From an uncultured Rhodopila sp. (GTDB lineage Bacteria > Pseudomonadota > Alphaproteobacteria > Acetobacterales > Acetobacteraceae): DNA of 64,000 nucleotides. Position numbers and translations under genes: made by a program. The stretch covers positions 186,001-250,000 of the forward strand of contig NZ_CAJATU010000072.1 in the NCBI RefSeq assembly GCF_903944925.1. Direction: 5' to 3'. The notes under the pieces were generated by a model that did not search any database, was not told the origin of the DNA, and saw only the letters and a program-made list of their open reading frames with translations. Shown piece by piece: positions 42,057 through 51,276 of this stretch (position 1 is the stretch's first letter; every line of letters starts with the position of its first letter).

Positions 42057-42986
42057 ATGACCGCCTTCATGGAACAGGCTGCCGATGCAGCCGGATGGCC
42101 GGGCGATCCGCATTGCGCCGGTGCCCAACACGAGGCGGTCTACGACCGAAGGATGGAAAAGCCTGTTCCCGCAGACCCTCCCGCACTGGCTTCGGTTCCG
42201 CGCCATAAGCGGGCGGCGATGGTGACCCGCCTGGTGGAGGCGGAGATCCTGCCGCGCCTCGCGGGCACGAAACGCGCGGGCAAGGCGGCCGCCGGAGGCT
42301 CCGAGACCGGCTCCAACCTGACAACCGAGGCTGACACAGCCGAACTGGTCCGGCGGCTGATGAAACAGGATGCCGCCGATAGCATTGCCTTCCTGGAAGT
42401 GTTGCAACTGCGCGGCGCATCTCCCGCGTCGCTCTACCTGGGCATTATCACGGACGCCGCGCGCTGCCTCGGCGCCATGTGGGACGAGGACCGCTGCGAC
42501 TTCGCCACCGTCACCATCAGCATGGGGCGGCTGCAGCAAGTGGTCCGCGCGCTGTCCCCGACCTTCCAGACCGCCGCGCTCAGCCGCGCGCACGCCGATT
42601 CGATTCTCCTGCTGCCGGCGCCGGGAGAACAACATTTTTTTGGTCTGGTCATTCTTTCGGAGTTTTTTCTGCGGGAAGGCTGGCACGTCGTCGGTGGCCC
42701 GGCTTCCCGGGGTAATGGCCCGGCCGACACCGTCCGCACCACCTGGGTGGATGTGGCCGGATTCTCCATCGCCTCGACCGTCCGGATCGAGGCCCTGGCG
42801 CAGTGCATTCGCGATGTCCGCAAGGCATCGGTGAACACGGATATAAAGGTGATGATCGGCGGTCCTCTGCTGCTGACACGGCCGAACCTGGTGATGGAAC
42901 TCGGCGCCGATGCGTCGGCGTCCGATGCGCCCGGCGCGGTGCGAGAGGCGCGCGGACTGCTTTCGATGCGGACGGCGGCTGACTGA
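42057..42986 (+). CDS. aerR: AerR/PpaA-like cobalamin-binding photosynthesis regulator
   Basis: 309 residues. A helical cap region (LYLGIITDAARCLGAMWDEDRCDFATVTISMGRLQQVVRA) precedes a B12-binding Rossmann domain with the motif EQHFFG at 191-196, in which His193 should be the lower cobalt ligand (a variant of DxHxxG). AerR/PpaA bind cobalamin in a light-dependent way and modulate CrtJ/PpsR, whose gene follows directly. There is no DNA-binding domain. The N-terminal 50 residues are not conserved-looking. GGGGGA precedes the ATG. Confidence 0.88.
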   Translation: MTAFMEQAADAAGWPGDPHCAGAQHEAVYDRRMEKPVPADPPALASVPRHKRAAMVTRLVEAEILPRLAGTKRAGKAAAGGSETGSNLTTEADTAELVRRLMKQDAADSIAFLEVLQLRGASPASLYLGIITDAARCLGAMWDEDRCDFATVTISMGRLQQVVRALSPTFQTAALSRAHADSILLLPAPGEQHFFGLVILSEFFLREGWHVVGGPASRGNGPADTVRTTWVDVAGFSIASTVRIEALAQCIRDVRKASVNTDIKVMIGGPLLLTRPNLVMELGADASASDAPGAVREARGLLSMRTAAD

Positions 42987-43096
42987 ACGGACAACGGACA
43001 GGCGGCGCGGGTCCACACCAGGGGGAGGTAGATGACTTCGGGTCCCGGACGGGCGCGGAGCGAGGCAGTTGCTCAGATTGAAGGATTCGGCTGCAA

Positions 43097-44521
43097 GTGA
43101 AGGCGTTCAGGACCCCGAAGACCGCGTTGGGCGACATCGATGCCGAGGCCGCCGCCGCTTTGATCAGCGCAGCCGCCGACATTGCGCTCATTCTCGACGA
43201 TAAAGGCGTGATCCGCGATGTCTCGATCGCGGATGAGGGATTGTCGGCCGATCTCGCCGAACCCGCGGGCTGGGTCGGGAAGCCGTGGGTGGACACGGTC
43301 ACCGAGGAAAGCCGCCAGAAGATCGAGGCCTTGATCGCCGGAGCCTCCTCCACGCAGGAACCGCGCTGGCGGCACGTCAACCACCCCCCCGCCCGCGGCG
43401 ACGATGTACCTATACTTTATGCCGCTGTGCGGACCGGCGGCCCGGGGCGAATCGTGGCGTTCGGCCGCGATTTGCGCGCGGTGTCGGCCTTGCAGCGGCG
43501 GCTGATCGACGCGCAGCAGTCGCTGGAACGCGACTACGTGCGGATTCGCCATGTCGAGACGCGCTACCGGCTGCTGTTCCAGATGGCGTCGGATGCGGTG
43601 CTGATCGTCGACGGTGCGTCGCAGAAGGTGCTGGACAGCAATCCCACCGCCCGGCGGCTGTTCTCCCACGGCGCCGAACCGGGTCAGCCTTGGCCGTTCG
43701 CCGCCGCCTTTACGCCCGAGACGGCGCGCAGCGTCGAGCTGCTGCTGGCCGGCGTCCGTGCCTCCGGCCGCGCCGACGATGTGCACGCTCATCTCGCGGC
43801 GGACAAAGCCGAAGTCGTGGTCTCGGCCTCGCTGTTTCGCGATGAGGGCGGAGCGGCATGTCTGGTGCGCATATCTGTCCCGCAAGGAGAGCATGGCGGC
43901 GTCGCGGTTCCCAAGCTGAAATCGAAGCTGCTGAAGCTGATGGAGGGCGCCCCGGACGGTTTCGTCGTCGCCGGCGTCGATCTGCGCGTGATCACCGCCA
44001 ATGCGGCGTTCCTCGAATTGGCGCAGCTGCCGACTGAGGAACAGTGCCGCGGCGAATCGCTGAGCCGCTGGGTCGGGCGCACCGGCATCGACCTCGATAT
44101 CCTGACCGCCAACCTCAAGCAGCACGGCTCGGTCCGGCTGTTCGCGACCATCATGCACGGCGAACTCGGCGAATTGTCGGAGGTGGAGATTTCCGCCGTC
44201 ACGGTGATGAACGGCGGCCAGCCCTGCTTCGGCTTCGCGATTCGCGACGTCGGGCGGCGGCTGGAACGCGGCCCGGCGGTGGAGAAAGCACTGCCCCGGT
44301 CGCTGGATCATCTGACTGGCCTCATCGGACGGGTGGCCCTGAAGGATCTGGTGCGCGAGGCGACCGACGTGATCGAACGCCTGTGCATTGAGGCCGCGCT
44401 GAAGCTGACCGACGACAACCGCGCTTCGGCGGCGGAGATGCTCGGGCTGAGCCGGCAGAGCCTGTATGTAAAATTACGCCGTTACGGCCTGGGCGATGCC
44501 GAAACGGCGGGAGCGGATTAA
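43097..44521 (+). CDS. ppsR: PpsR/CrtJ redox-responsive transcriptional regulator
   Basis: 474 residues from GTG 43097. Three PAS-like modules lie at about residues 20-125, 155-270 and 285-400, with a linker helix (QRRLIDAQQSLERDYVRIRHVETRYRLLFQ), and a Fis-type helix-turn-helix ends the chain (NRASAAEMLGLSRQSLYVKLRRYGL). Cys430 at the start of the HTH matches the redox-sensitive Cys of CrtJ. It represses bch, crt and antenna genes in oxygen. The only ribosome binding site is AAGGA about 11 bases upstream of the GTG. It follows aerR by 110 bp and precedes bchG by 18 bp. Confidence 0.93.
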   Translation: MKAFRTPKTALGDIDAEAAAALISAAADIALILDDKGVIRDVSIADEGLSADLAEPAGWVGKPWVDTVTEESRQKIEALIAGASSTQEPRWRHVNHPPARGDDVPILYAAVRTGGPGRIVAFGRDLRAVSALQRRLIDAQQSLERDYVRIRHVETRYRLLFQMASDAVLIVDGASQKVLDSNPTARRLFSHGAEPGQPWPFAAAFTPETARSVELLLAGVRASGRADDVHAHLAADKAEVVVSASLFRDEGGAACLVRISVPQGEHGGVAVPKLKSKLLKLMEGAPDGFVVAGVDLRVITANAAFLELAQLPTEEQCRGESLSRWVGRTGIDLDILTANLKQHGSVRLFATIMHGELGELSEVEISAVTVMNGGQPCFGFAIRDVGRRLERGPAVEKALPRSLDHLTGLIGRVALKDLVREATDVIERLCIEAALKLTDDNRASAAEMLGLSRQSLYVKLRRYGLGDAETAGAD

Positions 44522-44539
44522 AGCAGCCGGGGAATCATC

Positions 44540-45451
44540 ATGTCGATTGCAGCCGAGCCGGTGGACCCCGGCATTAAAGTAACAACCAAGTCGCCGTCGC
44601 TGTCGGTGATGCTGGAGCTGATGCACCCGATCACCTGGTTCGCCCCGATGTGGGCGTACATGTGCGGCGTGGTGTCGTCCGGCCAGCCGATTCTGTGGAA
44701 CCTGCCGCTGATCCTGCTGGGCATCCTGATCGCCGGGCCGATGGTGTGCGGCACCAGCCAGGCCGCGAATGACTGGTTCGACCGGCATGTGGACGCCATC
44801 AATGAGCCGGACCGTCCGATTCCCTCCGGGCGGCTGCCGGGCCGGATGGGTTTGTGGATCGCGATCGTCTGGAGCGCGGTGTCGCTGCTGCTGGCGATCC
44901 CGCTCGGCAAATGGGGCTTCGGCGCGGTGCTGGTCGGGCTGACCCTGGCCTGGGCTTACAGCATGCCGCCGGTCCGCCTGAAGCAGGACGGCTGGCTCGG
45001 CAACCTGGCCTGCGGTGCGTGCTATGAAGGCCTGCCCTGGGTCACCGGCGCCGCCGTGATGGTCAACGGGCGTCCGGACTGGCGCATCCTGCTGGTGGCG
45101 CTGCTCTACAGCCTCGGCGCGCATGGCATCATGACCCTGAACGATTTCAAGTCGGTGGAGGGCGATCTGCGCACCGGCATCCGGTCCCTGCCGGCGCAAC
45201 TGGGTGTCGAACGCGCCGGCATCGTCGCCTGCCTGTTCATGGCCGCGCCGCAGATCATCGTGATCTTCCTGCTGAAGGACTGGCATTTCTACGGCCAGGC
45301 GATCGCCGTCTCCGTCCTGCTGGCCGCGCAGATCGGCCTGATGATCTGGCTGCTGCAAAAGCCGAAGGAGCGGGCGCCCGCTTACAACGGCTCCGGCACA
45401 ACCCTTTACGTTATCGGTATGTTGGTCACCGCCTTTGCGCTGCGGCCGTGA
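44540..45451 (+). CDS. bchG: Bacteriochlorophyll a synthase (esterase/prenyltransferase)
   Basis: 303 residues, UbiA-family membrane prenyltransferase. The Mg-pyrophosphate motif NDWFDRHVDAINEPDRPIPSGRLP lies near residue 77 and a second acidic motif LNDFKSVEGDLRTGIRSLPAQLG near 205. AWAYSMPPVRLKQDGWLGN is also typical. It attaches geranylgeranyl (then reduced by BchP) to bacteriochlorophyllide a. Confidence 0.96.
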   Translation: MSIAAEPVDPGIKVTTKSPSLSVMLELMHPITWFAPMWAYMCGVVSSGQPILWNLPLILLGILIAGPMVCGTSQAANDWFDRHVDAINEPDRPIPSGRLPGRMGLWIAIVWSAVSLLLAIPLGKWGFGAVLVGLTLAWAYSMPPVRLKQDGWLGNLACGACYEGLPWVTGAAVMVNGRPDWRILLVALLYSLGAHGIMTLNDFKSVEGDLRTGIRSLPAQLGVERAGIVACLFMAAPQIIVIFLLKDWHFYGQAIAVSVLLAAQIGLMIWLLQKPKERAPAYNGSGTTLYVIGMLVTAFALRP

Positions 45452-45473
45452 TTTGAGATTGGAGAAGACTGCC

Positions 45474-46661
45474 ATGGAACAGACATATGACGCCGTGGTT
45501 GTCGGCGGAGGGCCGTCCGGCTCGACAGCGGCGACCGAACTGGCCCGGGCCGGACGCTCGGTGGTGCTGCTGGATCGCGCGGGGCGGATCAAGCCGTGCG
45601 GCGGGGCGATACCGCCTCGGCTGATCCGCGACTTCGGCATTCCCGACAGCCTGATCTGCGCGCGGATCACCTCGGCGCGGATGGTGTCGCCGTCGTCGAA
45701 GGGCGTGGACATGCCGATCGACACGGGCGGCTATGTCGGGATGGTCAATCGGGATGAGTTCGACGAGTGGCTGCGCGACCGGGCGGCGAAGTGCGGGGCG
45801 CAGCGGGTCACCGGCACGTTCGAGACGGTCACGCGCGATCCGGACGGCGTGGCGGTGGTGAACTATCTGCCGAAGGGCGCCGACAAGGATGCGCCCCGGC
45901 TGCGGCTGCGGGCGAAGGTGGTTGTCGGCGCGGACGGGGCGAAATCGAAGGTCGCATTGCAGTGCGTGAAGGGTGCCGAATACATCAAGTACGTGTTCGC
46001 GTACCACGAGATCATCAAGGCGCCGACGGAGAATTTCGATCCGGACCGCTGCGACGTCTATTACCAGGGCAAGATTTCCCCCGATTTCTATGGCTGGGTG
46101 TTTCCGCACGGCAAGACTGCCAGCGTCGGCAGCGGTTCGGCGCATAAGGGGTTCTCGTTGCGCACATCGGTCAAGGATTTGCGGGCCGAGGCCGGGCTGT
46201 CCGGGGCGGAGACGATCCGCGGCGAGGGCGCGCCGATACCGATGCGGCCGATGAAGCGCTGGGACAACGGCAAGGACGTCGTGCTGGCGGGCGATGCGGC
46301 CGGCGTGGTCGCTCCGGCTTCGGGCGAGGGCATCTACTACGCCATGGAAGGCGGCCGTTTGGCGGGTGTCGCGGCGGAGGCGTTCCTGGCCACCGGCAAT
46401 GTCGAGGAGCTGAAAAGCGCCCGCAAGGTCTTCATGAAGGCGCATGGCCGCGTGTTCTGGATCCTGGGCATGATGCAGTGGTTCTGGTATTCCACCGACA
46501 AGCGCCGCGAACGGTTCGTCAGCATCTGCGCCGACAAGGACGTTCAGCGGCTGACCTGGGAATCCTACATGGAAAAGAAGCTGACGCGGAAAGATCCGCT
46601 GGCCCATATTCGTATCTTCTTCAAGGATGTGGCGCATCTTTTGGGTCTGGTGGACGCGTGA
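45474..46661 (+). CDS. bchP: Geranylgeranyl diphosphate/bacteriochlorophyll reductase
   Basis: 395 residues, FAD-dependent. The FAD GxGxxG motif is VVVGGGPSGSTAATELARAG at the N-terminus; RIKPCGGAIPPRL and VVLAGDAAGVVAPASGEGIYYAM are family motifs. It reduces geranylgeranyl to phytyl. The ATG at 45474 has GGAGA upstream. It follows bchG by 22 bp without the LhaA-like gene that separates them in Rhodobacter, and its stop overlaps tspO (GTGA). Confidence 0.96.
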   Translation: MEQTYDAVVVGGGPSGSTAATELARAGRSVVLLDRAGRIKPCGGAIPPRLIRDFGIPDSLICARITSARMVSPSSKGVDMPIDTGGYVGMVNRDEFDEWLRDRAAKCGAQRVTGTFETVTRDPDGVAVVNYLPKGADKDAPRLRLRAKVVVGADGAKSKVALQCVKGAEYIKYVFAYHEIIKAPTENFDPDRCDVYYQGKISPDFYGWVFPHGKTASVGSGSAHKGFSLRTSVKDLRAEAGLSGAETIRGEGAPIPMRPMKRWDNGKDVVLAGDAAGVVAPASGEGIYYAMEGGRLAGVAAEAFLATGNVEELKSARKVFMKAHGRVFWILGMMQWFWYSTDKRRERFVSICADKDVQRLTWESYMEKKLTRKDPLAHIRIFFKDVAHLLGLVDA

Positions 46662-47134
46662 CCTGGGCCATCGTCGTTGCCGTCGTCTGGGGCATCATCG
46701 TCGGGGGCGCCGGTGCGGGCCTGACCAATTTGTCGTCCTGGTACCATGACACTCTGATCAAGCCGTCCTGGCAGCCGCCGGACTGGCTGTTCGGGCCGGC
46801 CTGGACGCTGATCCTGGCGTTGGCGTCGTGGGCGCTTTATTTGGGGCTGAAGAACGCTCCGGGTTGGGGCAGCCGCGCGCTGATCATCGGGCTGTTCGTG
46901 CTGAACGGTGCGGCCAATCTCGGCTGGAGTCCGCTGTTCTTCCGGCTGCAACGGCCGGATTGGGCGCTGTATGAGGTGCCGCTGCTGTGGCTGGCGATCC
47001 TGATCCCGGCGTTGGTGCTGCGGCCGATATCCGGGGCGGCGAGTCTTTTGATGGTGCCGTATCTGTGCTGGGTGTCGTTCGCGGCGTACCTGAACTGGAC
47101 GATCGTTCGGATCAATCCACCGTTCGGGGCGTAG
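46658..47134 (+). CDS. tspO: TspO/MBR family tryptophan-rich sensory protein
   Basis: 158 residues with five predicted membrane helices. The signature PSWQPPDWLFGPAWTLILALASWALYL is followed by FVLNGAANLGWSPLFFRLQRPDWA and PYLCWVSFAAYLNWTI. TspO binds porphyrins and in R. sphaeroides represses photosynthesis genes in oxygen, probably by controlling tetrapyrrole intermediates. The GTG start overlaps the bchP stop by four bases, so it is translated with bchP. Confidence 0.95.
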   Translation: MTWAIVVAVVWGIIVGGAGAGLTNLSSWYHDTLIKPSWQPPDWLFGPAWTLILALASWALYLGLKNAPGWGSRALIIGLFVLNGAANLGWSPLFFRLQRPDWALYEVPLLWLAILIPALVLRPISGAASLLMVPYLCWVSFAAYLNWTIVRINPPFGA

Positions 47135-47637
47135 GGGGGACGACCACCGGACACTCTTGGCAAGAGCGAGCCGGAGTAGGTGAGGCCTGCCTGGCTCCGG
47201 AGTGAATCCGCCGCGCCTGTGCTGCTTTTGCGACTGCATTTTTCAGCGCAGAGAACGCTGAGATTATGAGATCGCAGAGATTTTTTTCCTCGGCAGCGAG
47301 GCCGGAGGTTGCAATCTGAGTACTACGGCAAATGCGCAAAGTCTTCTCTGCGTTATCATAATCTTATCGTTCTCTGCGCTAAAAAAACAAAGCCCGATGC
47401 GCCCGCCAAGCCCGACACGTCACCCCGGGTTTACCGTTCTCCCAAACTCAAGCCCATGACCCGAAATCACGGCCCGAACTCAACCGAACAGATCATCGCC
47501 ATCACCGTCACACCTGGCCGGATGGCCGTCCTCCACCCCTTGCCATGGGGAGGCGGGAGCAAGCGTATATGCCGGCCGGCCGATCGAGCGAGGGAACGGG
47601 GCGGCAGCCATGACTCCGGCGGCCGCCGGGATTTACC
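47135..47637. other. Intergenic gap with long inverted repeat
   Basis: 503 bp between tspO and the flavoprotein gene without a credible gene. AT content is locally higher than in neighbours. It contains a pair of 35-bp inverted arms (listed separately) and then about 220 bp without recognised signals. Confidence 0.6.
47245..47380. repeat. 35-bp imperfect inverted repeat (AGCGCAGAGAACG type)
   Basis: Left arm 47245-47279 begins AGCGCAGAGAACG and ends CGCAGAG; the right arm 47346-47380 is its near-exact reverse complement (CTCTGCG ... CGTTCTCTGCGCT), about 30 of 35 positions matching. About 66 bases lie between. The right arm is followed by a run of seven A and the left by a run of T. It is reminiscent of the CTCTGCG repeats scattered in many bacterial genomes. 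It could fold into a large hairpin and terminate the tspO transcript. Confidence 0.7.
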
Positions 47638-48828
47638 TTGACCCGTACTGCAGCGATCATAGGCGGAGGCCCCGCCGGCCTCATGGCGGCCGAGGTGCTG
47701 GCCGGGGCGGGCCTGCACGTCACGATCTACGACCACATGCCCTCCGTCGGCCGCAAACTGCTGATGGCCGGCCGCGGCGGGTTGAACCTGACCCACGCCG
47801 AACCGCTGGACAGCTTTCTGTCGCGCTACGGCACGGCGCGGGTCTGGCTGGAGCCGATGATCCGCGCCTTTCCGCCCGAAGCGCTGATCGCCTGGTGCAA
47901 TGGCCTCGGGCAGCCGACATTTGTCGGGTCCAGCGGCCGCGTGTTTCCAACCGCGATGAAGGCATCGCCGCTGCTGCGGGCCTCGCTTCGCCGGCTGGGA
48001 GAGTTGGGCGTGCAGTTACGTGCCCGGCAGCGCTGGACCGGGTGGTCTGCCGACGGCGCGTTGTCCTTCGACAACGGCGCAGCCGATCGGCCGGGCGTCA
48101 CGATTTTGGCGTGCGGTGGGGCGTCCTGGCCGCGGCTCGGCTCCGACGCTACCTGGACCGGAAACCTGCCCGGCGCGGTCGCGCCGTTCCGGCCGGCGAA
48201 TTGCGGCTTCCTGGTGGACTGGTCGCCGCATCTGCGCGACCGCTTCGCCGGCAGGCCGTTGAAGCGCCTGGCAATCCGGTTCGGCGGTGACATCGTCCGC
48301 GGCGAGGCGGTGATCACGGCCGGGGGTCTTGAGGGCGGCGCGATCTACGCTCTGTCCGCCCGCCTGCGCGACGCCATCGCAGCGAACGGTTCGGCCACGA
48401 TCGAGATCGATCTGCGGCCGGACCTCGGCCAGGCGGCGCTGGCGGACCGCCTCGGCGGTCCGCGGCGCAGCCAGTCGCTGGCCAACACACTGCGCAAGCA
48501 GGCGGGGCTGCCGCCGGAATGCATCTGCCTGGTGCAGGAAGCCTTGCACGCCGGTGCTCGGTCCGGCGACCTGGCTGCGCTGATCAAGCACCTGCCGCTG
48601 CGGCTGACCGCACCCGCCCCGATAGAACGGGCGATCTCCTCGGCCGGCGGCCTGCGCGCCGATGCGTTCGACTCCAACCTGATGCTGCGCGACCGCCCCG
48701 GCGTGTTCGCCGCGGGAGAAATGCTGGACTGGGAGGCGCCGACGGGCGGCTATTTGCTGCAAGCCTGCTTCAGTACCGGTGTCGCCGCCGCTAAAGGTGC
48801 GCTTGCATGGCTGGATCGCCCCGCCTGA
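47638..48828 (+). CDS. HI0933/YhiN-family NAD(P)/FAD-dependent oxidoreductase
   Basis: 396 residues. The FAD motif AAIIGGGPAGLMAAEVLAGAG opens the chain; KLLMAGRGGLNLTHAEP and the C-terminal GVFAAGEMLDWEAPTGGYLLQACFSTG are diagnostic of the HI0933-like flavoprotein family (TIGR03862 type). The substrate is unknown. The only start consistent with the family N-terminus is TTG at 47638; a nearby ATG at 47610 is out of frame. It lies between the photosynthesis cluster and leuC but shows no obvious link to either. Confidence 0.85.
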   Translation: MTRTAAIIGGGPAGLMAAEVLAGAGLHVTIYDHMPSVGRKLLMAGRGGLNLTHAEPLDSFLSRYGTARVWLEPMIRAFPPEALIAWCNGLGQPTFVGSSGRVFPTAMKASPLLRASLRRLGELGVQLRARQRWTGWSADGALSFDNGAADRPGVTILACGGASWPRLGSDATWTGNLPGAVAPFRPANCGFLVDWSPHLRDRFAGRPLKRLAIRFGGDIVRGEAVITAGGLEGGAIYALSARLRDAIAANGSATIEIDLRPDLGQAALADRLGGPRRSQSLANTLRKQAGLPPECICLVQEALHAGARSGDLAALIKHLPLRLTAPAPIERAISSAGGLRADAFDSNLMLRDRPGVFAAGEMLDWEAPTGGYLLQACFSTGVAAAKGALAWLDRPA

Positions 48829-48903
48829 ACGGCCCGGCGGGTTGCGTCCGGCGAAAGCTTGGTTCACATCAGCCGTTTGGATCGCATCACATCCGGAGAA
48901 ACC

Positions 48904-50337
48904 ATGTCCGCCAGCAGGCCACGCACCCTTTTCGACAAGATCTGGGACAGCCACGTCGTGGAGCGCCTTCCTGACGGCACCTGCATCCTCTACATCGACC
49001 GCCACCTCGTGCATGAGGTCACCAGCCCGCAGGCTTTCGAGGGCCTGCGCGCCGCGGGCCGCAAGGTGCGCCGCCCGGACTGCACCATCGCCGTGGCGGA
49101 CCACAACATCCCGACCGTCGGCTCGCGCATTCCCGCCGATATCAAGGAGGAAGACAGCCGCATCCAGGTCGAGACGCTGGAGAAGAACGTCGTTGAGTTC
49201 GGCGTGCCGTACATCCCGATCCTGGATGTGCGCCAGGGCATCGTGCACATCATCGGGCCGGAGCTGGGCCTGTCGCTGCCGGGGACGACGATCGTCTGCG
49301 GCGACAGCCACACCTCCACACACGGCGCGCTGGGCGCGCTGGCCTTCGGCATAGGCACGTCGGAGGTGGAGCATGTGCTGGCCACCCAGACGCTGCTGCA
49401 GAACCCGGCGAAGAACATGCAGATCGATGTCTCGGGGACGCTGGGCTTCGGCTGCTCGGCCAAGGACATCGTGCTGGCGATCATCGGCAAGATTACCACG
49501 GCCGGCGGCAACGGGCACGTCATCGAGTATACCGGCGACACCATCCGCGCTTTGGACATGGCCGGGCGCTGCACGGTGAGCAACATGTCGATCGAGGCGG
49601 GCGCGCGGGCGGGGTTGATCGCCCCGGACCAGACCACGTTCGACTATCTGCACGGGCGGGATTTTGCCCCCAAGGGCGAGGCGTTCGAGCAGGCGGTGGC
49701 CTACTGGAAGACGCTACCGTCGGACCCGGGCGCGCATTTCGACACGGTCGTGAAACTGACCGCGGCGGAAATCGCGCCGATGGTGACCTGGGGGACGACT
49801 CCGGGCGCGGTGGTGCCGGTCACGGGCGTCGTGCCGAACCCGGCGGACGAGGCCGACGAGGGCAGGCGGTTCCAGTTGAACCGGATGCTCGAATACATGG
49901 CGCTGAGGCCCGGGCAGGCGCTGCAGGATCTGCGGATCGACGTGGTGTTCATCGGCTCCTGCACCAACGGCCGCATCGAGGACATCCGCGCCGCCGCCGC
50001 CGTGGCGAAGGGCCGCCACGTTGCCGACGGCGTGCAAGCTCTGGTGGTGCCCGGCTCCGGCCTGGTCAAGCGTCAGGCGGAGGAGGAGGGGCTGGATCGC
50101 GTGCTGCTGGAGGCCGGGTTCGAATGGCGCGACCCGTGCTGTTCGATGTGCCTGGGCATGAACCCCGACAAGCTGACCCCCGGGCAGCGCTGCGCCAGCA
50201 CGTCGAACCGTAACTTCGAGGGCCGCCAGGGACCGAATGGCCGGACACACCTGCTGTCCCCCGCAATGGCGGCCGCGGCGGCGGTGACCGGGCGGCTGAC
50301 GGACGTGCGGCAGTTAAGCTGGACGAAGGGTAGCTGA
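48904..50337 (+). CDS. leuC: 3-isopropylmalate dehydratase large subunit
   Basis: 477 residues. The [4Fe-4S] ligands are seen in [17 protein letters not shown] and [11 protein letters not shown]; substrate-site motifs [31 protein letters not shown] are present. It isomerises 2- to 3-isopropylmalate together with LeuD in leucine synthesis. The ATG at 48904 follows a GGAG. leuD is 1.2 kb away, separated by an oppositely oriented accessory patch. Confidence 0.97.
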   Translation: MSASRPRTLFDKIWDSHVVERLPDGTCILYIDRHLVHEVTSPQAFEGLRAAGRKVRRPDCTIAVADHNIPTVGSRIPADIKEEDSRIQVETLEKNVVEFGVPYIPILDVRQGIVHIIGPELGLSLPGTTIVCGDSHTSTHGALGALAFGIGTSEVEHVLATQTLLQNPAKNMQIDVSGTLGFGCSAKDIVLAIIGKITTAGGNGHVIEYTGDTIRALDMAGRCTVSNMSIEAGARAGLIAPDQTTFDYLHGRDFAPKGEAFEQAVAYWKTLPSDPGAHFDTVVKLTAAEIAPMVTWGTTPGAVVPVTGVVPNPADEADEGRRFQLNRMLEYMALRPGQALQDLRIDVVFIGSCTNGRIEDIRAAAAVAKGRHVADGVQALVVPGSGLVKRQAEEEGLDRVLLEAGFEWRDPCCSMCLGMNPDKLTPGQRCASTSNRNFEGRQGPNGRTHLLSPAMAAAAAVTGRLTDVRQLSWTKGS

Positions 50338-50527
50338 CGGGCCGAGGCGAAGATATCAGGTGGATATTGTGGCGGTCATATACACCCGCGTCGGTTAAGA
50401 TGCTTTGACGCCGTCAGAGCAAGAGAGTTCGCCAAGGAGGCACTACGCCACGTGAACGCCAAATATGCTCAATTGCCTTCGAGAACCTTGGAACCGCGTT
50501 CGCCCGTTTTTTTGGTGTGTGAGTCGA

Positions 50528-50759
50528 CAACTCAAGGCCGGTGTTAACAGTCAGGCTCTGACGGATCGTGGTCTCCAAATCGACATCCGTGCCATGGTCG
50601 CGCGTAAAACGCCGCGGCCGTCTCACGCCCTCCCCAACCCTCAGAGGCTTCCAGCGCACGTTCCACAACCTCATCAATGCAGCGGCTTTCACGGCGCGCC
50701 AGCCGATGCGCAAGATCATGCGCCTTCACGCTCCGAAAAGGCCTCTGTGGCTCCGCCAT
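50528..50759 (-). pseudogene. Decayed VapB-type antitoxin gene
   Basis: From the ATG at 50759 (GGAGG five bases upstream) the frame gives FRSVKAHDLAHRLARRESRCIDEVVERALEA, then RETAAAFYAR, matching the start of a VapB/Rv0623-like antitoxin family. Near 50605 the expected continuation (HGTDVDLETTIRQSLTVNTGLEL) is in another frame. So one indel plus loss of a few codons has broken the gene. No VapC toxin follows. It is a relic of a type II toxin-antitoxin pair. Confidence 0.6.
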
Positions 50760-50841
50760 GTTGGCCTCCGTTCGGTTGGAGCTTTTTCACGCTCACCGGA
50801 AAGATGCGAACGCTGCCAAACTGCCATGCCCCGGCCGCCGG

Positions 50842-51276
50842 CTACGGATCGTCTGACAGCAGATAATCCAGCGTCACCGGGCACACATCCGGCACCGGAA
50901 GCGGCGGCTGGCCGTCGATTGCGTCCGGCATCGCGTGCAACGCCCGTCGATAAATCTTCGCCAGGTCGATCTTCTGGCGCATGGAAGGCACGAAACGATC
51001 TGCTGCGTCGCCGCGGAACCGCCGGGCTTCGCCTCGCCAGTGCGGCACATCACGGGAAAGCGGCCACGCCTCGGTCTTGAGTCTGTGGAGCAGCGCCTGC
51101 GTCAACAGCGACGTAACCGCATGGAGTTGCTCGTTGCCCACGCTTTCGATCTCCTCGGCGAGGTTCGGCCAGTCCAGTTCGGCCTCGTTGACCAAATCGC
51201 CGGCAGCTCGGCGGCGCAGGAGCGCGGCCTGGTACTCGGACCAAAGCAGGATGTCGTTCTCGTAGAGATCACTCAT
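50842..51276 (-). CDS. DUF29 family protein (copy 1)
   Basis: 144 residues, all-helical by pattern. The DUF29 signature is DLYENDILLWSEYQAALLRR near the N-terminus, then WPNLAEEIESVGNEQLHAVTSLLTQALLHRLK, and a C-terminal RRALHAMPDAIDGQPPLPVPDVCPVTLDYLL. The function of DUF29 is unknown. The family is often multi-copy in cyanobacteria and alphaproteobacteria and is associated with accessory regions. GGAGGAG precedes the ATG. A paralogue lies at 53582. Confidence 0.85.
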   Translation of the reverse strand: MSDLYENDILLWSEYQAALLRRRAAGDLVNEAELDWPNLAEEIESVGNEQLHAVTSLLTQALLHRLKTEAWPLSRDVPHWRGEARRFRGDAADRFVPSMRQKIDLAKIYRRALHAMPDAIDGQPPLPVPDVCPVTLDYLLSDDP

